Shown here piece by piece: positions 9,494 through 26,833 of a stretch of 48,129 nucleotides of DNA. Both the position numbers and the translations under genes were made by a program. Each line of letters starts with the position of its first letter. The first letter of the stretch is position 1. The stretch is from contig CALSCP010001346.1 of assembly GCA_943704425.1 (NCBI GenBank), positions 1-48,129 of the forward strand, given 5' to 3'. This DNA is from Ministeria vibrans ATCC 50519. Taxonomy: Eukaryota; Opisthokonta; Filasterea. The notes under the pieces are model-generated. The model did no database searches and had not been told where the DNA came from. It saw only the letters and a list, made by a program, of their open reading frames with translations.

Positions 9494-11853
9494 TCAATCA
9501 AGCGCACAACTGTCACTGAGTGGCACGAAACTCACATCAAATGCTTCGTGTGAGCGTCGCACAAACTTGTGTAGCTTCTTAAACTCGGCCACATCCAATA
9601 CCTAAACAACAAACACACACACACACACACACACCCACGTAAATTCGACAACGGGTGATAAAGTCCAGCGGCAGTAATTAATATGAATACCTTTTTGTCG
9701 GCGACAAGGGCACGTGCGTTGACAACAAGACCGTCAGCGACAGTCGCGCTGGCCATGACGCGCCCACCCAGCTTATCGTTGTTGTTGACCATGATGGGCC
9801 ATTCGGGCGCAAGCGTCCACTGCATTTGGTAGTCGCGCAGGAACACGCGCAGCCACGTCTGCTCGAGCGCCATGGGCTGCTGGAAGGTAACGCTGCGCAG
9901 CTCGCGCAGGAGACGCTCGCGACGCACCAATGCGCCGTCAACGTTCATAAGATACGCATAGGGGATCATCTGGCGCACTGGGAGGTACGTAAAGAGGGAC
10001 TCGCCGCGCGCCAGAGACGGGTAGACCCAGCGCGAGTGCGGGACGGCCTTGCCCCAGTTGGAGACGCCCTTGCCCAGTCGGATTTGTGCACCGCCGAGCG
10101 ACGGGTCTGCGTGCAGTAAACACGTAAAGGCGGTCAGATCAAACGAGCGAATAAAAAGGATTTCGTCAACGACCAGCGAGACAAAGCCCGCTGTGCTCTG
10201 CGCAAGGACATCTTCCGTCAAAGTGTCGTGGAAGCCACCCGAATCGGACGGGCGTTGGCGCACAAAGCGCACACGCGTCGACGCGCTATCGCTGTGCACT
10301 GCGCGTCGACGTTTCCCGTTGTCGTCCTCAAAGCAGTGCTGTGCAAGTGTGTACCCCTCGTTAAGAATGGCCGGCTCTGCGTTGGCCGTGTAGATGACCC
10401 AGATGGTGTTGACGCCGCGCAGAAAGCGCAGTGCACTGTCGATAAAGGCAAACGTGTGTAGTGGACGATTGCGCGTGAAGAGCACAAAGTCAACGGAGGT
10501 CTCGTCGCGACCGGTGCACTCGCTGATGGTACGCACGAGCGCAGGGTCCGGCACGAGCGGAGGGGAGAGCGCACGAGCGCGCTCGGCCGCCGCACGTGGC
10601 TCGTTGCCGTAATGGTCGTCGGGCTGCGACTCTTGATTAAGCCGGATGCGCTCGATGCGCTGCACTTCGGCGGGCCATGTCGGTGCAAACAGATGGGATA
10701 CGTCTGCCTGGGACGGGTCGATGGGAGTGGGGATGGCAATGCGCGGCATTGGCGACGGAATGTCCTTGAGCGGCACTTTTGAGGTAATGGGATCCGCCAT
10801 AAGCGCCACTGGGTCGATGCGAAAATCTGCCTCGGAGCGCATGGGCTGCGACAGCTGTGAGGCGCCCGCAAGAACAGGACTGCCCATGCAGTGCGCCCGA
10901 AACACGCGACGCAAACTCTGCTGTGTGTCTGAAAGAGACGTGGGAATGGCGGATGCGTCGGGCGACGTCAAACGCGCCACGTTGATCATGACCGCGTCAA
11001 AAGGACGCGCCACGCGTCCAACGGAGGTGGCAATACGCTCGAGGTAGTCGGTGGGAGGTGCATCTGCATAGCCTGCGAGCCAGACGACAGGATGGCCAAG
11101 TGTGCTGACCGTGCGACGCAACACTCCATCCAGGGACTCGTCTTCAATGGCACCCGCGCGAATCACTTCCATGTGAAACGTAGACCCATCCGCACGCTTG
11201 ATGCCACTGGTTGCAGTCGCCACGGCTGTGTCCGACGCCGCTGTGCCCGTCGGCACTTCAACGAGTACAATGCGCACAAACGAGTGGGTGTAGGCCCCGC
11301 CGATTTTGCCGACGTCTCCAATGAGCACGAGTGTGTGGAATCCCGTCAATAGGGTCCACATCAAGCCCCAGAGTGCCGTAGAGCCCTACACAGAAGACGC
11401 TTGTTGGCTCCAAACGCAAAATCGCAATCGAAGACAACGGCACAACTTTACCTCGAGTCCACGACTGTATTTGCCAAGATCCGTGACTTTCCAGCGCCCT
11501 TGCGACGAAAGGATCGCCGCAACACACGCACGGACGTCCGCCTCGTCCGCTTGCTGACTCTTTTCCTGGCGTCGCTGCGCCACATTGGCTTTGACGGCTG
11601 CCAGTCCCTCCTGGAGCCGATGCTCCTGCTCGCGAGCCTCGTTCGCGCCGACCGTGCTGGCACCAGCATGCTCGACATGGTCGTCGGCGACAGCACGCCC
11701 GCCGCCAGACAAGGTGGATCGGTGAGTTGGCGGACGAGCCGGTCCTTCCGTTGCGCCATTCTCACCCGTTGCGACAGTGAGCCACAGCGCCATGTTTCCC
11801 GCCAGAAACACAACAAAGAACAGACCGGCCACTGCTTTGGCACGGATTCTCAT
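9494..11853 (-). CDS. Putative Golgi type II membrane glycosyltransferase
   Basis: Exons 11853-11452, 11385-9691 and 9601-9494 join in phase 0 to 734 residues. Residues 1-10 are basic (M-R-I-R-A-K-A), followed by one membrane helix (L-F-F-V-V-F-L-A-G-N-M-A-L-W-L), then an Ala/Glu/Gln-rich stem, which is the topology of Golgi glycosyltransferases. The first luminal part (H-T-L-V-L-I-G-D to V-V-W-L-A-G-Y-A-D) may be a stem or lectin-like domain. The second half looks like a nucleotide-sugar transferase fold: F-V-L-F-T-R-N-R-P, then a V-V-D-E-I-L-F acidic motif that could take the DxD role, and H-S-R-W-V-Y-P further on. I cannot assign a CAZy family or a sugar. A (CA)n run lies in the last intron. 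Confidence 0.55.
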
Positions 11854-12031
11854 TGAAGCAAATAAATGGATATTATATTAGAACTAAGAAGTGAATAAGA
11901 CAAAAACAATCGTAGAGAGTCAAGAGCTAAGAAAGAAGTGAATATTATACGCTCTCTAAAAATACACTATCAATACAGAGCAATCGCAACGCGCGATCAG
12001 TCTCCGCATCTTCTATGCACAGACAAGTCGG

Positions 12032-12717
12032 TCACTCCTTGCCACCGCCTCCCTTTGGCTTGCGTCCGCGCTTCTTGGGCGCCGCATCGTCATTCCTTTC
12101 GGCACTCTCCGTCATGGCTTTTGCCTTGCGCTTCAACACTTGCTTGAGCGGTGCGTTGGCGGGTATGGTCGAGACAGGCGTCTCGGTGGGTCGGCTCTTG
12201 TCAAGCGGTTCAAACGAAAAGTCGGTCAGCTCAATGGTGTGCGTGAGGCGCTCCAACAGAAACTCCTACGCAGAGCACAAACGGGCGTGTCAGAGTCGAG
12301 CAGCGCTGTCTTCCGTCTGCCTGCTCTCCAATCCAACACGTACGCCGCTCTTTGAGTCGTAGACAAGCACGCAGTCGTTGCCGTCCTTGGCCTCGCTTCG
12401 GTGCCCTGCAAACGTCACAGTGTTGCCCTGAAACGGTCGCGGCGGTTGAGCAAATGACACCAACACCTGTCTGCGTCGTACCGAGGTTGTCTCGACCACG
12501 CTGATGGTCCCGTCGCCCTTCACACTGAGCGCCCCATTGAGCTTGGCCACAGACTTGGGTCGAGAGCGCACTGCACACACGAACAGGACAGGAGGGAGAT
12601 GAGAGAGGAACGATGTGTGAATCAAGACGAACATTTCACGGCACACATCTTGCGCGACTGTGATTTCCCGGCCAACGTTCCCCCTAGACGAACCACATGT
12701 GGCTCACTTCGGTCCAT
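12032..12717 (-). CDS. EAF-like transcription elongation factor with AT-hook-like tail
   Basis: Exons 12717-12633, 12570-12344 and 12265-12032 give 181 residues. The N-terminal domain follows the ELL-associated factor pattern: V-V-R-L-G-G-T-L near the start, a beta-rich middle with F-Q-G-N-T-V-T-F, and the signature D-C-V-L-V-Y-D-S-K-S-G-E-F-L-L-E-R-L close to the end of the domain. EAF proteins bind ELL and stimulate RNA polymerase II elongation in the nucleus. The C-terminal 50 residues are short and basic and end K-K-R-G-R-K-P-K-G-G-G-G, resembling an AT-hook; animal EAFs instead have a longer Ser/acidic activation region. The gene is head to head with the RSK-like kinase. The assignment rests on motif recognition, not a search. 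Confidence 0.75.
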
Positions 12718-12880
12718 GGATCCGACAAGAACAAAATTGACCAATGAATAATGATTAATCATTGCCTTCAATTTGACTTTTCGTCATCTTCGACCTCTGA
12801 AGTCGTTGAATTTTGATTTTTTATATTTTTCGAATCTCGCCAATCGTGTTTGTCTCGTCGCCGACCAATATCACGTTTGC
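12718..12880. promoter_or_regulatory. Divergent promoter, EAF | RSK, with 14-bp palindrome
   Basis: The 163-bp spacer between two diverging start codons contains the perfect palindrome AATGATTAATCATT at 12750-12763, flanked by CAATG and CATTG, plus TTTTTCGAATC at 12826-12836. A similar TTTTCGAAT element is present in two other divergent promoters of the window. Function is inferred from position only. Confidence 0.45.
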
Positions 12881-15746
<2,866 letters not shown>

Positions 15747-15880
15747 GTGACAATGCCCCAGATCGAGAGAGAGGCGTTATAGACCAGACTAGGGGGACAA
15801 TATTATTATTATTTTTATTATTAATTTTAATTGTTTTTTTTTTTTTTTTTTTTTTTTTTGCGCGCGCGCGTTCAACGTAC
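15747..15880. other. Repeat-rich junction between two truncated genes
   Basis: This 134-bp stretch follows the RSK donor (GTGACA at 15747) and, on the other strand, follows the RAD50 donor (GTACGT at 15880). It contains ATT-rich sequence (15801-15832), a T run of about 26 (15834-15859) and a GC alternation (15860-15870). Both genes need further 3' exons, yet none is present: each intron simply ends in the other's intron. Confidence 0.8.
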
Positions 15881-17642
15881 CACCAAAGTCTGGTGCGCCG
15901 TTTCCATGCGTCGCAGCTGCTGCTCTTTGTTCTATACGAAAACATTTAAAAAACGCGTGAAGCATCAAAAATAATACGCACCTGCTCATTGTAGTCGCGA
16001 ATCTCTTTGGAGATGCCATTAAGACGCGAGTTGTCATTCTTGAGTAGATTGACAAACTTGTTGCACTTATCATTGAAGTGATTCGTCTCCGATGCCTTCA
16101 CGTCACGCTGTCGACGCACGTCGCCCAGCCGATGCTCAATTGGTGCCACCTTGGCCATCTCCACTTCACTGTCATGGCGCAATGCCTCAATTCGCTGCTG
16201 TAAGGCCCCAGCATCACTGATCAGCACACGCAGCTGCTCAAGGTTCTTCTTGTGTGTGCCAAGTCTAAGAACAACAACAAAAAATAATATGCAATGAGAC
16301 GCGCCAACGTCTTGTAGGAAATGAAATAAAAGGGTCTGACTCTGCACGGTATTCTCGAAGTGTTCGCTCGGTCTCGCGCAGCTCCTTGTGCACCTTTGAA
16401 GTATGTCGGTGAATGTCGTCCTTTCTGGAAGAGCACAACGAAAGAGAAAAAAAAAAAATCAATGGTAAACATAAGGAAACACACAAAACCAAAACCAAAA
16501 CCGTCTTACTTCTTCTGAAGCTCGTCAATCTTCTCTTGGCATTCGTCCTTGCGACGATCGAGCTCAGGAACGGACTCGGTCCCACCAAGAGCTGAGTTGA
16601 GTTTGCGCTTCAGGGCGGCAATCTTGGGTGCAAGTTTCTCCATCTAAAATACATGCAACAGTATAAAAATTATTGTATATATTCTTTGTTTGAGGATTGT
16701 GGGTTTTGTACCTCGAGAGAACGACGACTCATTTCATCAGTGGGTGCCATGAGCTCTTGAAGAGCTTGGAGAGCATGTGACTCATTGTCGGCGCGCGTCT
16801 GCAAATCGACCAAGGAAGCCTCTTCGCTGCGGAGGGTCATCTCAAGCGCCTCACGCTGCTCCCTCTGATTCGGAATGATCTTCTCTTCGAGACGTTTGAG
16901 CTCGTTGAACGTCGGCATCAATGTTTTGAGCTTGCTCAGCTTCTCCTCAAGTTCCTACACAACAAAAATAAGGTCAAAATAGACTTTTTTGCCTTTTCTT
17001 ACTGAAATGCTGTCGCTGTACTCGCGTATCTTCTCCGGAATTCTGTTGATGTGACTTTGAATCACCTCACCAAAATTTTCCTAAGGTAAAAAAATTCATT
17101 AGATTGGTTTCTACTAATTTAACTTTTTCATTGTGCTACCATTGTGTGTTCCTGGTTGAAATTGCGCTCACAAAGCGGACAGTGTTTCTTCGCGTCGGCA
17201 GACTTGAGAAATCGGCTGTAAAGTTGAGAGGCGCCACCAAGAGCGGCTTTGTCTTCGCGCTTCCTCAGCAGTTCAGCCTACATACCACAGGAGCGGGAAA
17301 ATTGATCGTGTATAAATAGAATGAGCACGGTATCTCCAGCCTTACCGAAGTCTCTTCGATGACAGCTTCGATGTCTTTGTTCGCTGGCACATTGGCATCG
17401 AGTTTGGCACGCTTCATTGAGAGAGAGTAGACAAGAATTAAAAAAAAAGAACTCTTTAGTAGTCGACGTACGTGGTCTTCGGCCTTGTTGTTGGCAGCTG
17501 TCAGCTCGGCCGCGAGTTTGTTGAGCTCTTTCTTCATCCGCTCCGTTTCGGCGTGAGCTGCATGAAGTCTGCAAAAAAAAAAAAAGAGAAAACAGAAGGA
17601 AGTTACAAATCAATCACAAACGAAAAGCGACAACTTGTAGCT

Positions 17643-17724
<82 letters not shown>

Positions 17725-19010
17725 GTACTGTTAATTATTATTCTTATGTAATTCTATAAAAAATAACTGAATGAAAATGAATCAGGTGTGTTGTGGATAC
17801 TTTTGGTTGGCGGCTTGGACTTTTCTGTTTTGCTCTTGAGTTTTGGAACGCACTCGATTGGGCAGTCTAAAAAAAGAAGCAGTCATGAATGAAAATTAAT
17901 ATAATTATTATTACAATAAGAAAATAAAATAATTTATAGAGAATGCAAGACAATCATTAAAATAATAATAAATATTTCTCGTACTGGGTTGCGGGAGGAA
18001 CTGGCGTAAAATGCTCTTGAAGCTGCCTATCATGTTTGGCAAGGAGTTCATCAAAAGCCTCCTGGGCGCGACCATTCTCGTGTTCGAGCTTTTCCAGTTC
18101 ACGTTGAGTCGATTCCTAGTACATATTATAACCAAAATTGCAGTGAGTAAAATAACTGACACTGCAATGCCCACGTACGTATTCTCGTGACTCTTTAATC
18201 TTGTGAGTCAACTCGCTCTTCTCGTGGTGCAATCGACGCAGCTCAGACTCAGCACTGAAATGATTAATCATGTTAAGTAAACGTCTTAAAGATAATAATC
18301 ACATAACAATCACAAACTAAACAACAACATGAACAAGAAAATAAAAGTATCGTACTTGGACAGGTCGTCGCCGTTGGACAACTCGGCACTCTTAAGTTTG
18401 AGTTCATTCTCCTCCGCCTCCGACTTGGTGATAAATCCTTCGACATTCTGTGTACGAATGCAACACAAGGGCTATAAGATACACAGCAGCGTATTTATTG
18501 GAGATCGTACCTTGATGCGCTCTAGAAGCGTTGTTTCCGGGTCACTATTGTCCATCTTGTGGGTCATGTCCTAGAAAAAAATCAATAAAAATTAGAATTT
18601 TTCAAACATGAATATGCGCAAGAACCTTGTATTTTTGAGTGCTACTGTGCAACTCGGCTGAGATCTTGGAGACTGTGTCTTTGACCTGTCGAAGAGAGGT
18701 TTCCAGCGCAACAATGTCCATGTCCAGTGCAGACTCGGCCTCACGCATCACATTCAACTTGGTCGCCCAGGAGTCCTCCTCGCTGCGAATACGCTCGTCA
18801 ATTTGACTCTAAACATACAATCATAGAACGTTTAGGGGAATGCAATCCTGAGGAGAAAATGAAAGGAACTCTACTCCAAATATGCGAATCATGGTGTCGT
18901 TGTATGGTGGAGAGGAGAACCCTTCAATGGAATACTTGGTGGCGAGTGAGGTGACCATCTGGCGAAAAGAATACATTTATTAGGAATAAAGAAGAAAAAT
19001 AATTATTAAC

Positions 19011-19089
<79 letters not shown>

Positions 19090-21370
19090 TCTTAATTCAC
19101 TGGTCTTTCTTCCTACTTGATTGCGACTGTGCAATCGCTTCGACTGTTGCTCTGCCTCGCCGCGCAGTTGAGTGACTTCTTCAAATTTACCCTACAAACC
19201 CAATCTCAAAATTCCGGTCCAAGGCAAAGATAAAGAAAATGGCTACCTGTGCTTTGCGCTGGAGAGTGACCCGACGCGCCTTGGCATCTTCCAGTTCCTT
19301 CTGCAGACGCTCCTCTGAACGAGCCGCTTCTTCCAGCTAAGAAGAACAACAATTAAACAACAGTCGTTAGAAGAAAAGAATACCCAATCCTTTCTTACCA
19401 GCGTGTCGCACTGAGCCATGTCAGCCCGAAGTTGTTCGGCGTTCTCTGAACGAAGGTAAAAAAAAAAGAAGCTTTTGGACAAGGGTACATGGCGTTCGGT
19501 GTCTTACTGTTGCTGACCGAGTCCCCAAGACTCTGTTCGGAGTGCGCAATGTTGTTCTTCATGGCCTTGATTTCTCCCAAGAGTCCTTCCAGTTCGTTCC
19601 GCAGCTTAAAAAGAAAAGTAGAAAACGTGATGGTATGTTTCGCATGTTGAGGTTCAATATACCATTCGAGCTTTGTTCTGGATTGTATCAATTTCTTTGA
19701 TCTGTGCGCGAATAGGCGCACTTTTCTCTTCGAGAGCCTCCTCCTTTCCCATTTTCTCCCTGTTTAGTTGATTTTTTTTGTTGAAATCACGTCAGATATT
19801 CAGAGGAAACAACTATTTTGCCATACTCAATCTCCTCTTCAAGCGCGTTGATGCTCTGTTTGATTTCGTTCGCCTTTTTGGTCCACTCCATGCGATGGAC
19901 TTTGTCATTCTCCAACAACTTGAGTTCGTCTGCCTTCTCCTTCATCACATCCTTGATTCTATCGGCGGCCTTGTTGTAGCGTGTTGCCGCAAAGATGTCA
20001 TCAAACTTCTCTTTGAGTTTCTTGGGCTCGCTCAGGGGCCTAAAAACAAGATTCCATGACACCATTGATACTTTATCGTGTATGTGCAGTACCAGAGGGT
20101 GTCTTCTTGATGACAGAAAATGACATTTTCAATAATGGCACGCGAGACACCGAGCAAACGGAGCACTTGAGCGTCAATGTCAGCACAGCGTGTGCTCAAC
20201 TACAAACAAGAGTGACATGAGAAATATTCGCACTTGTTCTCCACTAGCACTCGTTCTGCCACAACTATTCGTTGCGTCACTCGCGCTCTCTCTATTTGTC
20301 TCTCTATCGCTTTGTCTCTCTCTGTCACTTTGTCTCTTCTATCACTTTGCCTCTCTATCATTTTGCCTCTCGATCACTTTGTCTCTCTCTCACTTTGTCT
20401 CTCCATCACTTCGTCTCTCTATCATTTTGCCTCTCTATCACGTTCTGTCACAACTACTTGTGGCGTCACTCGCGCTCTCTCTATTTGTCTCTCTATCGCT
20501 TTGTCTCTCTATCACTTTGTCTCTCTATCACTTTGTCTCTTTGTCTCTCTATCCCCTTTCTCCCTCAGTTGGTCTCCCTTGTTTACATCATGTGAAGTGC
20601 CGTCTGGGTGGGTGACGCGGAGAACGGCAGGAAGGCTCTTGACTGTTATGCTGGTTGGGGTCTGCGTGGCGCAGAGAGGTCGCGAAACGGTGACGACGCG
20701 ACCGTTGTCGCAACAAAATCGAAGTTTGACGTTCGCGCTCACGTCGGAACTACGAGCGACCTAATAAAAAAACAAACATAAAAACACGTTCTGGTCCTTT
20801 GTGCGTTACTTTGGGGTCCATGACAAAGGACGAAAGAGGGGCATTCGGAGGCTTGAGTCCGCCTGTCGCGTACCGCAGCGCTTCAATGATCGTCTACGAA
20901 GAGAGGAGCAAAAAAGATCGTGAAACGAAAACGAAGTTGACGCAACGGAAATTGAACAGCAACAAAAAGAAAACGCTCCTCGTTCAAAAGAGGTCATGCA
21001 AAGGCACTATAAAAAGTACGTGTTATGCGGGCGCGTATGCGTGGAGAATATAAACGAGTTGCATTTTTCGATTCGCTTCGCGTTTCAATCGAGTTTTTTT
21101 GACGCGCGAAACTTAAAAACGTTTTAGGAGGAGAAAAAGCAACGCTGAACGAAGACACGTCATGCGCCCCGTTGGTGTATTATGCGGTCCCAGTGTGTGT
21201 CAGGTCGAGACAGTGCGCCAGAGAGACAGGGAACAGTGGCCCCGTACCGTTTTTCCTGCACCGTTGTGACCCTGAATGATCGTGAGCGGATCGAAGAACC
21301 GGATCGTCTCAAAACCATCTGGCTTAAACGAGCGAATGCCACAAATGGCCAGCTTATCAAGAGTTGACAT
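15881..21370 (-). CDS. RAD50: RAD50, DNA repair SMC-like ATPase, C-terminal lobe missing
   Basis: About 26 small exons run from ATG at 21370. Exons 21370-21248, 20893-20810, 20760-20587, 20199-20093, 20039-19827 and 19759-19663 join in phase; later ones follow to 15881. The N-terminal lobe has I-R-S-F, L-T-I-I-Q-G-H-N-G-A-G-K-T with Walker A split by an intron, F-V-M-D-P-K-V-A and V-I-F-C-H-Q-E-D, all classic RAD50. A long coiled coil follows, interrupted by the zinc hook C-P-L-C at about 17180, and the returning coiled coil continues to 15881. The C-terminal lobe with the ABC signature, Walker B and D-loop (roughly the last 250-300 residues) is absent, so the visible product could not form the ATPase. 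RAD50 tethers DNA ends with MRE11 in double-strand break repair. Several introns hold (AAT)n tracts; one (20586-20200) holds the CT/TATCACTTTG repeat. Confidence 0.93.
17645..17724. repeat. (AAT)n microsatellite in RAD50 intron
   Basis: About 26 AAT units without interruption, inside the intron preceding the exon at 17570 (minus strand). Confidence 0.95.
19012..19089. repeat. (ATT)n microsatellite in RAD50 intron
   Basis: About 25 ATT units, close to the acceptor side of the exon at about 18961 (minus strand). Confidence 0.95.
20266..20562. repeat. CT-rich minisatellite in RAD50 intron with larger duplication
   Basis: Many copies of a short TCTCTATCACTTTGTC-like unit. In addition a larger block (GTCACAACTA-T/C-T-G...GCGTCACTCGCGCTCTC) is present twice, near 20256-20300 and 20445-20490, so part of the array was duplicated as a unit. 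Purines are on the sense strand of RAD50 here. Confidence 0.8.
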
Positions 21371-21743
21371 TGCGAAGAGACAAAAAAGTACAATTGAATT
21401 TGTGAGAATTGAGAATTTGAGATTTATTTTGAGAAAACGGAAACTGACGCTGTTCCCCGCCTGTCTGTAGCAGATTGATTAAAACTTCATATCAACCTAG
21501 CAAGTACTAAGTGGTAACTATAAACTATAAAGTATTATCAAAGGTGAGAATCAAAGGTGACATTTTATTTCAGGGATGACTCAACCAAAGTACCAAACTG
21601 CAAACAAAACAAACACTCTCTTTATTATTCTGAATACTTGCTGGCCGTTAAGGTGGTCTGAGCGGCAGCGCTATTTCTGTGTTTAAACTAGTTGAGCGAC
21701 GACTGCGTGTTTGTTTTGTAAAACATGGGAGTAAGAAAGAAAA
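21371..21743. promoter_or_regulatory. Divergent promoter, RAD50 | kinesin-2
   Basis: A 373-bp AT-rich spacer between diverging start codons. It carries a short direct repeat, ATCAAAGGTGA, twice near 21537 and 21551. Nothing else stands out; no ORF or RNA gene is seen. Confidence 0.45.
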
Positions 21744-24700
21744 ATGTCCATTAGTGTCAACGTCTCACCTCTTCCGCTTCCTGTGTCTAAGAAACCGGCT
21801 GCAAACAGTAAAAAAGCAGACAATGTGAAGGTTGCTGTGCGATGTCGCCCCATGAACTCGACGGTAACGTTAACGCGCTCTTGTTTGTCGAGCACAGCAG
21901 TGCTTTTTGCCGTTTCCCTGGCAATCATTCAAACATTGCCTGCACTTTCTCTCACTCCCTCGAACATTCTCTTCTCGACTCACTCTCCTCATTCTACATA
22001 TTCTCAATTGACGCATGCATACGCATGTGTAGGAGAAATCCAACGGCAACAAAATGGCAGTGGTGGTGGACGAAAAGACCAGCACCATTTTAGTGCACAA
22101 CCCAAACGACCGCAACGAGCCCCCTCGAAAACATACCTATGAGTAAGTGATACCGTTTGAGCTCTGGAGTCCCCGACTTGAAACCTTTTGCCGACGCCTT
22201 AAGCTTTTGCTAACTTGAATCTTATACCTGGGTGTAGCAATGTGTATGGTCCAGATTCGATACAGGCAGACGTGTACAACTCGGCGGCGCGCGACATTGT
22301 CGACGGAGTACTTGCCGGCTACAATGGCACCGTGTTTGCCTATGGGCAGACGGGCACGGGAAAGACGTTCACAATGGAGGGTGATCGTAAGCGGCCCGAG
22401 ATGCGAGGCATCATTCCCAACTCGTTTGCGCACATTTTCGACCATGTCGCGCGTGCCGCCGGTACCAAACGATTTCTGGTGCGCGCCAGCTACTGCGAGC
22501 TGTATCAAGAGGAGGTGCGCGATTTGTTGGGCAAGGATGCCAAGGCAAAGCTCAAGTTGAAGGAGCGCACCGACAGTGGCGTCTACGTTGAGGGACTCTC
22601 GTCGTTTGTGGCTAAGTCGGCCGACGACCTGGACCAGTGGATGACCATTGGCAATCGCAATCGAAGTGTTGGCGCGACCGACATGAATTTACACTCTTCA
22701 CGATCTCATGCCATCTTCCAGATTAGCGTAGAGTGCGCCGAAATGGGAGTGGACGGAAACGAGCACATTCGCGCGGGGAAGCTGAATTTGGTGGATTTGG
22801 CGGGAAGTGAACGCCAGAGCAAGACGCACGCAACAGGCGATCGCTTCAAGGAGGCGACCAAAATCAACCTGTCGTTGAGCACGCTTGGAAATGTGATTAG
22901 CGCCCTTGTCGACGGTCGTTCACACATCCCCTACCGCGACAGTAAACTGACGCGACTTCTCGAAGACTCTCTCGGAGGCAATGCCAAGACGCTTATGATT
23001 GCCGCTGTGGGTCCGGCCGACTACAACACAGATGAGACGCTCAATACGCTGCGCTATGCGACACGAGCAAAGTCGATCAAGGTATAAATATTATCGTATT
23101 TATTTTGATGTTTAATTTTTTGGGGATCACAGTCGTGTTGCAGACTTGTTATCAACAACTTTTCACATATTCAAGTACGGCGATGCGTTTTAACATTGTA
23201 TTACACTGCATAGAATGCACCGCGAATCAATGAGGATCCAAAGGACGCTCTGTTGCGACAGTTCCAGGAGGAGATCAAACGACTGAAGGCTGAGCTGGAG
23301 GCGTCTGGGGGGGGCAGGGGAGACGGAAGTGGCGACGAGGACGAGGAGACCAGCGCTACCGGGGCGAGCTCAAGTGAGTATGAGACGAACGAGGAAGGAA
23401 ATCGGACGCGTAAGAAGAAGAAGAACTCACGTCGGGTGAAACGAGCGGTGTCGCCCGAGCGACTGGCGGCGATGCAAGCGAAGATTGAGGCGGAGAAGAT
23501 TCGGCTGAAGGCGGGAACGGATATTGCAGAGGGGGAGCGACAGAGGATTGCTGCGGAGCTCAGGCGACGACAGGAACAGGTATGAACTAATAATAATAAT
23601 AAGAAAAATAAATAGAGAATCAAGAGCTGTACTCAATGTCAAAACAATACCAATAACAATGATATCAAACAATATCAATAATAAAATATTATTATTATTA
23701 ATATTATTATTATTATTAGCAATTATTGGCAATAATCGTGTGTGAAAGCGTTGTTGTTGTTGTTATTTTTATTGCATGTTGTTGCTGTTTTAAGGTTGTT
23801 GTACATGTTGTTGTTTCAAGGTTGTAATTGATGTTGTTGTTTTAGGTTGCAGCGGCGACCAAGGAGCGTGAGGAAGTAGCGGCACGTCTGCAAAAGATGG
23901 AAGAGAATCTGTTGGTGGGGGGAGTGAACTTGCTGGACAAGGCGGAGGAGCAGGCGCGGCTGTTGGACGAGAGCAATGCGCGGTTTCGCGAGCAAAAGGA
24001 GCGCGAGGCGGCGCTTCATTCGGAGATTAGTGCTCATGAGGAGCAGCGAATTGACTTGGAGGAGGTGTATGCGTCGCTGCAGGAGGAGGCAAAGGGCAAG
24101 GAGCGCAAGCTGAAGAAGGTCTGGACCATGTTTGTGGGCGCCAAACAGGAGATTAGTGAGATGCAGCAGGAGATGCAGCAGGAACAGGAGGCCATGCTGG
24201 CTCACATTCACGATCTCACCAAGGAGCTTCGTCTCAAGATGCTGCTCATCGACCAGTTTGTGCCCACTGAGTTTCAAGAAGTTGTATGTCATTCAAAACT
24301 CAGACGTCACATCGAAGTTGATTGATGGAATATTCTTTCTTGTAGATTGAGTCGTATGCAACTTGGAGTGATGACATTGACGAGTGGAGTCTGCAACACA
24401 TTGCGCATGCTGGAAACAACGTTCCCAAACCGGGCGATGAGGTAAGGATCCGGATTGGAATCGAGCTTTGGTATAATTTTGTTCTGACTCTCTTCACGTT
24501 CTAATATTCACGTATGAAAACTAGGGTGTTGACCCCAATAAGATTGTCACAATGTATGAGAATGTGTATCTCTCATACGAACAGTTTGTTGCTCCACCAG
24601 TTAACACAAAGGTAAAGAAGAAGAAAAACAAAAGGAAAAGTGATCAACAAGTGATGTATTATATTGAATAGTAATAATGAGTAATATTATCACTATGAGG

Positions 24701-24851
24701 GGTCAACTAAATGTGTATATCTTGTGTGTAGGAGAAAAGGGGAGGACAGTCGAGTCGGAGACGTCCAATGGAAAGGGCCGAGCGTGATCGACGTCCGAAG
24801 GAAGACTTTCCAATCGCAAGGGGACTTGTGAAGACGAAAAAGAAGAAGTGA
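21744..24851 (+). CDS. Kinesin-2 motor subunit (KIF3-like)
   Basis: Exons 21744-21863, 22033-22142, 22238-23081, 23214-23579, 23846-24283, 24346-24441, 24525-24611 and 24732-24851 join in phase to 726 residues. The N-terminal motor has V-R-C-R-P, the P-loop [12 protein letters not shown]-x-x-S-S-R-S-H (switch I) and D-L-A-G-S-E (switch II). After the motor, [17 protein letters not shown] is the kinesin-2 neck signature. A charged K/R-rich and E/D-rich insert ([13 protein letters not shown]) is followed by a coiled coil and a globular tail with L-L-I-D-Q-F-V-P, also typical of KIF3. Kinesin-2 is the anterograde motor for intraflagellar transport, so the organism probably builds cilia at some stage. 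Complete; it diverges from RAD50. Confidence 0.93.
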
Positions 24852-24924
24852 AAAATATAGTGGTCGTTTGTTGAATACACTCGATTACTACTAACTTGAA
24901 TCTCTAGTAATTTTTTTCCTAATT

Positions 24925-26833
<1,909 letters not shown>

